Below, in pieces: positions 24,390 to 33,237 of a stretch of 64,000 bases of DNA. This DNA is from Streptomyces albiflavescens. Lineage in GTDB: Bacteria > Actinomycetota > Actinomycetes > Streptomycetales > Streptomycetaceae. How positions within the stretch are numbered: position 1 is the first letter of the stretch; the number at the start of each line of letters is the position of its first letter. Under the pieces are notes generated by a model, which was given only the letters and a program-made list of their open reading frames with translations, was not told the DNA's origin and did no database searches. The stretch lies in contig NZ_BMMM01000014.1 in NCBI RefSeq assembly GCF_014645835.1, positions 167,620 to 231,619 of the forward strand, given 5' to 3'. The translations under genes and the position numbers were made by a program.

Positions 24390-26399
24390 TCAGAGGCCCA
24401 CGAGCGTCAGGGCGGCGGTGGTCACCCCGCGCGCGATCTGGGCCGCGTACTCCGTGTTGTGGTCCCGGTCATCGAGGGTGTCGCCCGGTTTGTGGTACTG
24501 GCGGGTGCCGGTGGCAGGTGCCGTGTCGTCGAAGAAGTTCTCGGACACGGCGACGGCGGCCCAGCCGCGTTCGTGGAAACTCGCATGGTCGCTCCGGCCC
24601 GCCGCCGGGTCGGTGGCACCTGTGAGCCGTTGCGTCGTGAGGTCGGGTGCGACCGCCCCGATGGCTCCCGCGACGAGGTCCCCGAGGGTGTTGGAAGCGT
24701 CCACCGCTGGGCCGGGAACCGCCGAACCCGCGTGGATCTCCACCGACCGTGCGCCGCCCGCTGCGCCGCGCCCACCGCGGGCATCGCTCTGGAGGCCCGC
24801 GATCATGTCCATCTGGAGAACGCCGGCGATACTGTCACCCGCGGCAGCCGCGGCGCGCGCGTAGACCTTGCTGCCGACGAGACCCTGCTCCTCGGCATTG
24901 AAAAGGACGAAGCGCACTGTCCGAGCGGGTTCTCTGCCTGTGGCGACGATCGCGCTCAGACACTCGGCCGCCGCCATGACCGCCGCCATGCCGCTCCCGT
25001 CGTCGTCGGCGCCCGGCGCCGGGTCGATCGCGGGGTCGTACGGGCGCGGTCGGCCGATCTCGTCGGCATACTCGCCCTGATCGGCGGTCGAATCGAGGTG
25101 AGCCGTGACGAGTACGGCACCGTCCGACCCCTCGACGGGGAACTCGGCCTCGAGATTGGAGAGGTGGCGGCCCCGCCAGGTGAACCGGTGAAGTCTTACG
25201 GTGAAGCCAAGGTCGTGGAGCCGGTGGGCGAGCGCGTCAACCACGAGCGGGTTGTCGTCACTCGCCGCGTCACGGCTGCGGACCTTCCACGACTCGCCGT
25301 CGACCAGCGGATCTACGCCCGAGATCCGGGCGACATGGTCGCGTATGACAGGAGAGGTGATGGCCGTACTCACCGCGCCGATCGTCGCGGCGGAGGGTGC
25401 GTCTCCGACGGCTCCGAAGGCCGATGCGGCGGCGAGTCCCTGGACGAATCCTTGGGCATCCGGCTCGCCCGGGCGGGAAAGGAGCGTCACGTCGGGGAGC
25501 AGACGCTCGGTGTGTCCGGGCTTCGCGCCTTCGAGGTGCACCTTCTCGACGGGGACGCCGGAAGCGGCGGCGAGGTAGACGCCGCCCGGGGCCGGACCGA
25601 GTGATACGACGGCCTGCCCACCCCTCCCCGATCTGGCGAGTTCGTTCGCGACAAAGGTGAACGCCGCAAAGGCCCGCATGTCCGCTTCCACCAGCGCTCG
25701 CTGTTCGGCCGAGGCGTCCGCGAGGGCCGCTGGGACCTCGACAGGGCGGTCGTCACGTATGAGGAACGCCGCCGTATCCTCCACCTGGCCCTGAAGCTGG
25801 ACCGTGAACCCGCCCTGTTCGAGCGCCTCCACGCCCCGCGCGGTCGTCATGGCGAGGATGAGCCCTCCGGCGGCGACATGCACCGGAACGACCTCGTTGA
25901 TGACCGCGACCGCCTCCAGCTCGGCCAGGCTCCGACCCTGCGGCAGGTGGATCCTCGACCAGGACACGGGACGGCCCTCGATGGCGGCGAGCGTGAAGAC
26001 AGGGTGGGCCGCCGTACGCAGTCCGGCCTCGCGGGCGACCGCACGCTCATCGGGGTCTTCACCCACAAAAACACAGTCGTCGGCCACGACGCCCGCGCTC
26101 GCCACCGCAGTGTCGAAGATCCCGCGAGCGGCCTTCGGGCCCCAGTGGATGAGGCTGTCGTCGGTGAAGCGGCCACCGAAGGCCGCATCGAGCGCGGCCT
26201 TGGCGCGGGCTCGTGCGGCCGCTCCGTCACCTGGGTTCGAAACGATGCCTTTACGCGCCCCCGCGAGCGCATCGAGCGCATCGAGCACCTCGAAGACGCG
26301 GGGCCGTGGTCGTAGAGTCAATGAACCGTCAACTTCGATGCTCACGTCGGCGAGGGTCGCGCCGATGTCGAAAAACACTACGGGGGTCTCTGCGGACAT
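24390..26399 (-). CDS. HAD-like / M28 peptidase fusion
   Basis: A 669-aa fusion. Residues 1-150 are HAD-hydrolase-like (VVFFDIGATLADV near the start, G-I-V-S-N-P-G-D, FVGEDPDERAVAREAGLRTA). The motif-I second Asp is Gly (D-I-G), so phosphatase activity is doubtful. Residues 430-669 form an M28 zinc aminopeptidase domain (VTAHLDSTADQGE ... PGADDDGSGMAAVM, VLFNAEEQGLVGSK, LQMDMIAG, SDHASFHERGW). The middle third is unassigned. The start is ATG 26399 behind GGAGG; the longer open frame upstream lacks codon bias. No signal peptide is present. First gene of a two-gene operon with the M36 peptidase. Confidence 0.85.
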   Translation of the reverse strand: MSAETPVVFFDIGATLADVSIEVDGSLTLRPRPRVFEVLDALDALAGARKGIVSNPGDGAAARARAKAALDAAFGGRFTDDSLIHWGPKAARGIFDTAVASAGVVADDCVFVGEDPDERAVAREAGLRTAAHPVFTLAAIEGRPVSWSRIHLPQGRSLAELEAVAVINEVVPVHVAAGGLILAMTTARGVEALEQGGFTVQLQGQVEDTAAFLIRDDRPVEVPAALADASAEQRALVEADMRAFAAFTFVANELARSGRGGQAVVSLGPAPGGVYLAAASGVPVEKVHLEGAKPGHTERLLPDVTLLSRPGEPDAQGFVQGLAAASAFGAVGDAPSAATIGAVSTAITSPVIRDHVARISGVDPLVDGESWKVRSRDAASDDNPLVVDALAHRLHDLGFTVRLHRFTWRGRHLSNLEAEFPVEGSDGAVLVTAHLDSTADQGEYADEIGRPRPYDPAIDPAPGADDDGSGMAAVMAAAECLSAIVATGREPARTVRFVLFNAEEQGLVGSKVYARAAAAAGDSIAGVLQMDMIAGLQSDARGGRGAAGGARSVEIHAGSAVPGPAVDASNTLGDLVAGAIGAVAPDLTTQRLTGATDPAAGRSDHASFHERGWAAVAVSENFFDDTAPATGTRQYHKPGDTLDDRDHNTEYAAQIARGVTTAALTLVGL

Positions 26400-26999
26400 C
26401 TCTGCGCCTCCGTGGGATGAACGGCCGCGCTGTCCAGGCGCTGCGAGCGCCCGAGGAACGGACCCTGAAGCCGTCGGCCGTGCACGGCGGGCGTGGGAGG
26501 TACAGACGCCACTCTGAGGGTCCGGATGCCTCCATTGTCCGCGTCCCGACACGTTCGCGCATCCGGAACGGAAAGCCCTCAAAGGGTGTCCTGCACGCCG
26601 AGTTGGGCATGGCCACGCAGGTGCTGAAACGGCGTCAGCACCGGGGCCCGACAACGACGCGCAAAGACCGGAGAGGCGGAGGAGAATGGGAGATGACTCG
26701 CACAGGGCTGCGTCCTGCCCCCGGAGCCAGGGCTCGGTCGTTCCCCGTCAGTTTTCTCTCTCCGTCCGTGTGACTCATGTCCTCTGCCACTCGAATCGTT
26801 GGCCGACGCTGACAGACGTGCTCGTGAGCACCGCGGTCGCGTTGGGCCCGCCCGCGCTGTCGGCACCGGGCACGGCGGGAGAACCGTCACCGGCCATCAC
26901 TCTCAGCCCCGCGTAGGGGGCAGCCGAGAATGCCCATGAGCGGCCAGGGCTCCGGTTTTGAGAAGGGCGCGGCTCTTCTGGAGTGAGATCGCTGATCAG
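26400..26999. other. Long non-coding stretch upstream of the peptidase operon
   Basis: About 600 bp with no frame of convincing coding bias on either strand. It should include the peptidase-operon promoter near 26420-26500 and then leads into the left end of the IS110 element. No repeats seen. Confidence 0.4.
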
Positions 27000-27036
27000 G
27001 CGTGGAGTTCGTGATTGTGCTGGTCAGCGATTCAGC

Positions 27037-27227
27037 GCACCTTCGGTGCACGCCGGGGGCGTGGTAAATCCGTGGCGCGCGCCGGTGGTGCTTCTTGTGT
27101 GCCCTGACGTGGGCTGAGGCGGGTCCAGGACGCTGGAGGGGTTCGTTCCGGCCGAGACCGATATGCCTGTGATGCCGGTGAGTTCGCTGGTCAGCGTGGT
27201 ACTGAGGGCCGTCCACGGGAACCGTGG
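27037..27227 (+). ncRNA. Candidate IS110 bridge-RNA region
   Basis: IS110-group elements encode a structured bridge RNA in the non-coding DNA before the transposase. Here two compact hairpins are visible: GCACC-TTC-GGTGC (27037-27049) and CCACGG-GAA-CCGTGG (27213-27227). The 10-mer CTGGTCAGCG also occurs twice (27020 and 27187). Expression and loop pairing to the element ends are not shown by the sequence. Confidence 0.35.
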
Positions 27228-27325
27228 AGTGTTGCTGTGAGCACGTGCGTCAGGAATCCTGCTTCACCCTGGCCCTCCCGGAACGGCGTACTACTTGGCC
27301 GTTCGGTGAGGGAGGGAGCAGGGCC

Positions 27326-28570
27326 GTGGACGTGCTGCACGAACGCTGCGTTGGGGTGGACATCAGCAAGAAGGATGCCAAGGTGTGCGTCCGTACTCCG
27401 AGCGCGAAGCGGCGGGGATCGTTCACGAACCAGACCACGACGTGGGGTTCGACGACGAACGCGGTCCTCGCGCTGCGGGATCATCTGCTGGCTGCCGAGG
27501 TCACTCTGGTGGTGATCGAGGCGACGTCGGACTACTGGAAGCCGTTCTACTACCTGCTGGCCGAGGACTTGAACGTGATCCTGGTCAACGCCAGGCAGGT
27601 CAAGAACCTGCCCGGCCGCAAGACCGATGTGTCGGACGCGGCCTGGCTGGCCCAGCTCGGCGCCCACGGCCTGGTGAGGGCCTCGTTCGTCCCTGAGCAG
27701 CCGGTGCGTGAGCTGCGCGATCTCACGCGGACGCGCACCCAGATGACCCGGGAACGTGGGCAGATCGCCCAGCGGTTGGAGAAGCTGCTGGAAGACACCG
27801 GGATCAAGCTCGCTGCGGTAGCCGCCGACATCATGGGCGTCTCCGGCCGGGCCATGCTCGAAGCCCTCATCAACGGGGAACGCGACCCGCAGGTCCTCGC
27901 GGAGCTGGCCAAGCGCCGCCTGCGCAATAAGATCCCCGAGCTCACCGAGGCCCTGACCGGCCGCTTCCGCGAGCATCACGCTTTCCTCGCCCGCCTGTAT
28001 CTGGACCAGTACGACCAGCTCAGCGGCATGATCGGACAGCTGGACGGGCGGATCGAGGCGGCGATGGCGCCCTTTCGGCCCGTCCTGAACCTGCTCGACA
28101 CCATCCCCGGTATCAACCAGGCTGTCGCCGAGGTGATCGTCGCGGAGACCGGTGGTGACATGAGCCGGTTCGCCTCGGCCAAGCACCTCGCGTCCTGGGC
28201 CGGGGTCTGCCCCGGCCACCACGAGTCCGCCGGCCGCAGCAAGAACACCCGGGTCCGCCCCGGCAACCCGTATCTCAAAGGCGCCCTCGGGCTGGCAGCG
28301 TTCGGCGCGGTGAGAACCAAGGAGACCTACCTGCAGGCCCGCTACAAGCGGCTGACCGCCCGGCGCGGCCCGCTCAGGGCCCTCGTCGCCGTCGAGCACT
28401 CGATCATCACCGCGATCTGGCACATGCTCACCGACGGCAGGCCATATCACGAGCTCGGCGGCGCATACTTCGCCCAACGCGACCCCGAACGCGCCACCCG
28501 ACGGGCCATCACCCAGCTCAACCAACTCGGCTACACCGTCACCCTCAACCCGAGGGAGACCGCAGCCTGA
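27326..28570 (+). CDS. IS110-family transposase (DEDD recombinase)
   Basis: A 414-aa IS110 transposase. The N-terminal RuvC-like DEDD tetrad is present (Asp12 in GVDISK, Glu65 in VVIEATSDYW, Asp101 and Asp104 in TDVSDAAW), followed by the Tnp_20 domain (NLLDTIPGINQAVAEVIVAE, WAGVCPGHHESAGRSKNTR) with the conserved Ser-containing loop. It is full length for the family, with no frameshift. GTG 27326 is preceded by GGGAGGGAG. Such enzymes catalyse RNA-guided recombination of circular donor and target DNA. Confidence 0.92.
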   Translation: MDVLHERCVGVDISKKDAKVCVRTPSAKRRGSFTNQTTTWGSTTNAVLALRDHLLAAEVTLVVIEATSDYWKPFYYLLAEDLNVILVNARQVKNLPGRKTDVSDAAWLAQLGAHGLVRASFVPEQPVRELRDLTRTRTQMTRERGQIAQRLEKLLEDTGIKLAAVAADIMGVSGRAMLEALINGERDPQVLAELAKRRLRNKIPELTEALTGRFREHHAFLARLYLDQYDQLSGMIGQLDGRIEAAMAPFRPVLNLLDTIPGINQAVAEVIVAETGGDMSRFASAKHLASWAGVCPGHHESAGRSKNTRVRPGNPYLKGALGLAAFGAVRTKETYLQARYKRLTARRGPLRALVAVEHSIITAIWHMLTDGRPYHELGGAYFAQRDPERATRRAITQLNQLGYTVTLNPRETAA

Positions 28571-28731
28571 CCGGCAGACCCATATACCCGGAGGCCCTCC
28601 GTAGCCACCGGGCCCCAGTCCTGCCCGCACTCACCCTGACCTGTTGCTATTTACGCGTCAGGCATGGTTTCGCTCGGGGTGAGGGAGGCATGCCGGCGTC
28701 TTGTGTCCGCTTGATTGTCGAGGGGTGCGCG

Positions 28732-28977
28732 GTGGCGTCGGTGCTGGGAATGCTGGAGGAGCGGGAGGCGGCTGCCCGTGTGCGGGTGGAGGGTCTCCGG
28801 GAGGAAGTCGCGCGGCTGGCCGAGGTGTTGGAGGCCGCGCCCTTCATCGCCGAAGGCATCGTGACTACGCATCGGATGCCGCGGCCCGTCTCTGTGACTC
28901 ATCGCAGTGTCCGCACGAGGGGCGAGAGCGAAGGCTATGAGAGACCCTCGAAGTATGGTCACTGGTATCTAGGCTAA
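28732..28977 (+). pseudogene. Truncated coiled-coil protein of a common Streptomyces family
   Basis: The N-terminal part (VLGMLEEREAAARVRVEGLR, then E-E-V-A-R-L-A-E-V-L-E-A-A) matches a small coiled-coil protein often seen in Streptomyces near transposable DNA. After about 45 residues the similarity stops and the frame runs into the low-GC lanthipeptide island. Only about 80 aa remain, so it is probably cut off by the junction at about 28.9 kb. Confidence 0.5.
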
Positions 28978-28988
28978 AAAGGAAATTA

Positions 28989-30596
28989 TCAGCGGGGGGA
29001 GGGAGACAGCAAGAGCACTGATGGAACAGTTCGAGGTGCAGCAATCCGGAGCAGCTGATAACCGATTCCCGCGAGTCCCGTCATCAGACCGGGCAAATCA
29101 ATGTCTGGCAGCATGCCACATGCCCATCCAAGGTGAATGTCACCGAGGATCGAGGTAGTAATCCGCTGCAGATCCGCCGAGACCCATTCCCACATCTTTG
29201 TGTCAGCCGCCTGTATCAACAGCTCCAGATTTCCTAGGTCGCCGTGGCAGAGGCAATGGTTACCGCCAAACCCTTTGGATAGGGTGGTCCGCAGGGCAGC
29301 TTCGACTTCCTCTTTCATAGCAGGATCGTCAAGTAGCTGCAATGAACACAGGCGTGCTAGACCGATACCGGTGGCGCCGTGACACCAGGCCGTCATCGCA
29401 CGCTCACCCTGCTTGAGCTGGGTCTCCACGCGCAGGTCAGTCCAATTTGCCTCTACGGGACGGTAGTGGCTGCGCTCGTATTCCATGGCGGCAAGTGCAG
29501 CACCGCGGAAACGACTTTGACCAGTTATAGCCGCAAGTCGTAGTAGTGCCCATGCGATGCCAGCCGCCCCATGCGAGAAACCCGTTAGCGGAACCGGGGC
29601 GAGCGATGGCCTGATCCAGCCGATTCCTCTGTTCATCGATTCAGCTCTGGACAGCAGGTGCTCACCGCATTGGGTAGCGACAGCAAGAGCATTATTCGAT
29701 GATATACATTGATGCGCGCTCAGCAGAGCTGCAATGCATCCCGCAGCACCGCCGATAATATCAAAGTCCGTATCTTGCTCAATCAACTGCGGGAGGATGT
29801 CTATGATTTGCGTGGCTTCATGGAGCAGATCTGGTTCGCTCCAGAGCGCTCCTAGATGCATGAGTGTGAAGAGCAGCCCACCCCAGCCGTCGTAACCCCC
29901 AATTCCTCTGAGAGTTGAGCTAGCCTGTTCAACATCCTTTCGAAAAGTCCTATATGTTGTACGTGCCAGCGCAATGTAGCGTTCTTCCCGAGTTATTTCT
30001 CCAAGATAGGCAAGAAAGAGAGCTACTCCGGGAAGACCGTCGTACAGATCGAGCCCCAGAGGAACAACGGACCATCGATTTTTGGCGGTCAGCGTCATCC
30101 CCATCCATCGGACTCCCTCCCCATCCGCAAACGCTAGTGTTTCCAGCCTGTTGCCAATGGCGCGAGCCGCAGCCAAGAGGAGCTCGCCGTCTGCCGTTGC
30201 GTTGTGACTGGACGGATAGTCATTGCGATGTCTCCGTGGACGTTCCTGGGGAGGCACAAGAGTTGCCAAAGAAGCTCGCACCAGCCATAGCTGCCGCTGC
30301 AGGTCATCTGTGTCAAGATTTTCTATGCGTGCATGAACGAGGTCAATTCCGCATTTCGGAAAGAATCCTTGCACCCGCTCGCCGCGACTTGTGTATAGGT
30401 CACGCACACTTGGGCGGGTAACAAACAACGGGATATCGGCCCGCTGTAGATCTGCCTGCTCTGCCGGGATGATCTTAGCCAGATGAGGTGCATGCAATGC
30501 ACGCATCCACAGTCGGTCCAACAATCGATCACGAACGAGAGCATCACGCAGTAGATGGGGATGAAAACTCTCGCTGAGCAACCCGCACCTCATCAT
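28989..30596 (-). CDS. lanM: LanM C-terminal part: end of dehydratase plus LanC-like cyclase domain
   Basis: A 535-aa product. Residues 1-150 are the tail of the LanM dehydratase domain (LLSESFHPHLLRDALVRDRL). Residues 175-520 are a LanC-type cyclase that would join Cys thiols to dehydrated Ser/Thr: it has GFSHGAAGIAW (339-349), WCHGATGIG (Cys405-His406) and HCLCHGDLGN (Cys450-His451), which supply the three zinc ligands. It overlaps the upstream LanM part by 53 bp in another frame. In normal LanM proteins these are one chain, and roughly ten residues expected between the two halves are missing. It is therefore either a genuinely split enzyme or, more likely, a frameshifted gene. G+C is clearly below that of the surroundings. 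Confidence 0.8.
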   Translation of the reverse strand: MMRCGLLSESFHPHLLRDALVRDRLLDRLWMRALHAPHLAKIIPAEQADLQRADIPLFVTRPSVRDLYTSRGERVQGFFPKCGIDLVHARIENLDTDDLQRQLWLVRASLATLVPPQERPRRHRNDYPSSHNATADGELLLAAARAIGNRLETLAFADGEGVRWMGMTLTAKNRWSVVPLGLDLYDGLPGVALFLAYLGEITREERYIALARTTYRTFRKDVEQASSTLRGIGGYDGWGGLLFTLMHLGALWSEPDLLHEATQIIDILPQLIEQDTDFDIIGGAAGCIAALLSAHQCISSNNALAVATQCGEHLLSRAESMNRGIGWIRPSLAPVPLTGFSHGAAGIAWALLRLAAITGQSRFRGAALAAMEYERSHYRPVEANWTDLRVETQLKQGERAMTAWCHGATGIGLARLCSLQLLDDPAMKEEVEAALRTTLSKGFGGNHCLCHGDLGNLELLIQAADTKMWEWVSADLQRITTSILGDIHLGWACGMLPDIDLPGLMTGLAGIGYQLLRIAAPRTVPSVLLLSPSPR

Positions 30597-32181
30597 CCCG
30601 AAACCACCCTAGCGGCCCAGCTTCGGAGAGTAGTTCACCCCGATACTCAAGAAGCAGGTGGTACATCTGAACAAACCCGTCAACCACTCTTTCGACATGC
30701 CTTGCCGTTGCAATTGGTTCTCCCTGGAGGACGGGTTGACTCCGCGGCTTGGGCATTACCATAGATTTACGGATTAGGTGCAGGTCGTCTGTACCCACTC
30801 CTTCCCAAGACTGGACGAGGAATGGCGTAGTCTGTCCGCTGGTGGCTCCCAGACCGCTGAGGTCGATACCGTCAGAGTTGGCGCTCTCCCATAGCCGATA
30901 GGGCAAGAGGCCGACGCGCAAGACTGAGTCGGTCATCCCCCCTGGCGCGTACTGATCGGTTACTCCTGAGTCAGATTCCAGCTGTGGATGAAAGAGGGTC
31001 TCCAAATCCAGCAGCATTGGGTGCTCTCCGGAGGCGACGAGGTTCTCATAGTGAAAGTCCGTTGCCCCCAATACACGAAGCAATGCCAGGTACGCACCCT
31101 GACGACGATAGAAACGTTCTACTTCGTCAGTCGTGCTGCATCCGTAAGCCGGGACATATTCGCTCCATCCATAGCTGCCACGGTCTACTATTTCCATGAG
31201 CCGGAAGGGTGGATGGTCACCTCGCTTATTGAGCCATGCGAGCAGCATTTGAAAGTGTTGATCCAAAGCCATCGGGCGCGGTTTGTACACGACTCGCGCA
31301 CCTGAGCGGAATGTCGCTACAATCACTCTGCGTCCACGACGGTGCGGGTCCCCCGCATAATCATCCACATCAATCAACAAGTCATTTTTCGATAGCCCAT
31401 CAATGGCAGCGCACAGGAAAGGCCAGTCTTTGCACAGCCGGTTTAGAAATTCGAGGCTGGTCACTGTCCATTGGTGAGCACCTGTCACAAGCTGCCGAGC
31501 CAAGACCGGGTATTTTTCTAGAAATTGAAACGCTCTCCCGGGTTCGCTGATTTGTGCGATAAAATTCGTAAAGCGCTCTTCGGGAGTGCTGCCGGCCAGG
31601 CGTCCCTCTAGGCGAGCAATGTGCAATTCCAGTGCCATCGCCTGGCTAAGCATCCGCAGAAGTTGCGGAACCAATCGAGTACCGAGTACATCGATGACGC
31701 TTTCATCAATAGGCGGCTCACAGTGCGTACGGATCAATCTTTGCCCGCCCGTATGGACCCTTTTATGTGCCCTTGAGAGGATCGGTTCGATCACGCCAAG
31801 GAGTTCGGTCAGTGCGCCTGAGCCAACTGGATGTATAGGAACAGTTGAGGCAGCCGGAGAGTCGGTGGCCTGCCTGAACGCCGCATGGACCTCCGCCAGC
31901 CACCAAGGCTGCTGCGTAACCCTCGCCCGCAACCGATCGGCTTGCTCGCTGAGCACCGTATAAAAGTCTCCTTCTGAGATCCCCTCAACGGCCAAGCGCT
32001 GTGCAAGCGTATCCTTGGAAGGGAATCCGGCTTCGGAGCGCCAGCGCTCCAGGTGCCTGTCATCGATACCTGCCGCGCCATTCGTGCTAGGCCGGGTTAT
32101 ATGTGGAGACAGCAAAGCGATCCGCTCCGCAAGCGTCAACGCGCGGTACCAGTCGGCTGCTTCAGAAAGTTCTCGATTCAT
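30544..32181 (-). CDS. lanM: LanM N-terminal part: lanthipeptide dehydratase domain (DUF4135)
   Basis: A 545-aa product covering most of the class II dehydratase, which phosphorylates and eliminates Ser/Thr in the precursor. Typical segments are the N-terminal WYRALTLAERIALLSP, the kinase-like VVYKPRPMALD, the catalytic-lobe ATDFHYENLVASG and MLLDLETLFHP. The frame ends in an aberrant tail (VAQREFSSPSTA) just after F-R-D-D-E-V-R-V, where intact LanM proteins continue to the L-L-x-E-S-x-H-P segment now found in the next frame. The kinase-like fold is broken within its C-terminal lobe, so activity is doubtful unless the two parts reassemble. It begins 6 nt after the precursor gene stop. Confidence 0.82.
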   Translation of the reverse strand: MNRELSEAADWYRALTLAERIALLSPHITRPSTNGAAGIDDRHLERWRSEAGFPSKDTLAQRLAVEGISEGDFYTVLSEQADRLRARVTQQPWWLAEVHAAFRQATDSPAASTVPIHPVGSGALTELLGVIEPILSRAHKRVHTGGQRLIRTHCEPPIDESVIDVLGTRLVPQLLRMLSQAMALELHIARLEGRLAGSTPEERFTNFIAQISEPGRAFQFLEKYPVLARQLVTGAHQWTVTSLEFLNRLCKDWPFLCAAIDGLSKNDLLIDVDDYAGDPHRRGRRVIVATFRSGARVVYKPRPMALDQHFQMLLAWLNKRGDHPPFRLMEIVDRGSYGWSEYVPAYGCSTTDEVERFYRRQGAYLALLRVLGATDFHYENLVASGEHPMLLDLETLFHPQLESDSGVTDQYAPGGMTDSVLRVGLLPYRLWESANSDGIDLSGLGATSGQTTPFLVQSWEGVGTDDLHLIRKSMVMPKPRSQPVLQGEPIATARHVERVVDGFVQMYHLLLEYRGELLSEAGPLGWFRDDEVRVAQREFSSPSTA

Positions 32182-32187
32182 GCGACC

Positions 32188-33228
32188 CTAGCAATTGAAA
32201 GTGCAGAACCCTGTGAGCGAACATGGGCTGCAGGTATCTGTTGGAGGAAATGGCGGTTCAGGGGGACAGATGGGATCCATTGTTGCGCACAGCTCTAGGC
32301 TGTCACAGCAGCAAATCTCGCCGCTTACCGTGTATGTATCTTCTTGCCTCATCCTGCCTAGGGTATTCGCGCGGAGAGTGTCTAGTTCTGTACCGCTAAG
32401 GTCCACTGCGCCGGCAGGATTCTCAGGCAACAGTGCCAGCTCGGTCGCCGTCAGACTACGCAAGTAATCCGGATCTTTCCACGCACGGACGATGCCAGGA
32501 ACCAATTCCTGCAGTGCCCTTGCCCAACTGTATGCGTTGTTCAGCAGGTGGGCTGTTCCATCGCCTTCCTCCACGGTCCCGCCTGCTGCCGCAGCGATCG
32601 TAAGCGCTCCATAGTGAGCAATTCGCTGCAAAAGGAGAAACCGCGCCTGCGAGATACGATGCACTGCGGTAATCTGCGCACTTTGGAGCTTCGAAGTAAC
32701 CACTTCTATGAGATGCGAGCCGGTGGCATTTAGGTCGCCACCGAGTGGCCACTCATCACCGGGCGCCACTCGCGTGCCGAAGGCCTGAGCTACTTCGGGA
32801 CTCTTCAACACGCTGACTGACGTCTCAAAAATAGCGATGACCGGTTGGCCTGCACGGGCTATGTTCAGTGCTTCGTGTACCGAAATACTGGCAGCAAGCG
32901 ACCTTGCGGCATCTTGGCACACTTGGCCCAGCAACTCCTGGCCGTGATCGGATACCTGCTCAGCGGCGGCAATGGCTGCCCGTCGAATTCCAGCACTCGC
33001 TGTGCGGATCGAGCTCCCAAGGATCCCGCTGTAGTAGGCGGCTCGCTGGCGAGCATCCGGCCAATCAGGATCAGATCCCGTGCGGAAGTTTAGGGCGGTA
33101 AGGTCATCTATGGTTTCATCTGGGACTTGAGCGTACTGCTGCGGATGGCGTGCAAAATTCCGAGCAATGGCGTGCGCTACCTCAACGACCGTGTCCAGCG
33201 ACCAGCGCTCGTATAGGTCAGCTATCAA
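32188..33228 (-). CDS. lanA: N-terminally extended class II lanthipeptide precursor (mersacidin-type leader and Cys-rich core)
   Basis: A 346-aa protein ending in a Cys/Ser/Thr-rich tail, directly before lanM. Residues 246-288 (IVRAWKDPDYLRSL ... LLPENPAGAVDLSGTELDTL) match the leader pattern of mersacidin/lichenicidin-type precursors (W-K-D-P, N-P-A-G, E-L-D). The core at about 305-346 has nine Cys (306-308, 314, 321, 333, 336, 342, 346) with three Ser and five Thr. The leader-core cleavage site is not obvious. Residues 1-240 are an extra helical domain of unknown function, far longer than a normal leader. The listed start is a TTG without ribosome-binding site; a proper start lies at 33258 but is cut off by an in-frame TAG. 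Confidence 0.72.
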   Translation of the reverse strand: MIADLYERWSLDTVVEVAHAIARNFARHPQQYAQVPDETIDDLTALNFRTGSDPDWPDARQRAAYYSGILGSSIRTASAGIRRAAIAAAEQVSDHGQELLGQVCQDAARSLAASISVHEALNIARAGQPVIAIFETSVSVLKSPEVAQAFGTRVAPGDEWPLGGDLNATGSHLIEVVTSKLQSAQITAVHRISQARFLLLQRIAHYGALTIAAAAGGTVEEGDGTAHLLNNAYSWARALQELVPGIVRAWKDPDYLRSLTATELALLPENPAGAVDLSGTELDTLRANTLGRMRQEDTYTVSGEICCCDSLELCATMDPICPPEPPFPPTDTCSPCSLTGFCTFNC

Positions 33229-33237
33229 GCGGGGGGT

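Larger units (their letters stand above)
27000..28600 (+). mobile_element. IS110-family insertion sequence (apparently intact)
   Basis: Defined by a full-length IS110-type transposase with about 325 bp of non-coding DNA before it and a short tail after it. IS110 elements lack terminal inverted repeats, so the ends cannot be placed from this sequence alone and the limits given are approximate. Confidence 0.65.

Noticed and set aside
26686..26916. 76-codon frame upstream of the IS110 element
   Set aside because: No codon bias, no ribosome-binding site, no motif.
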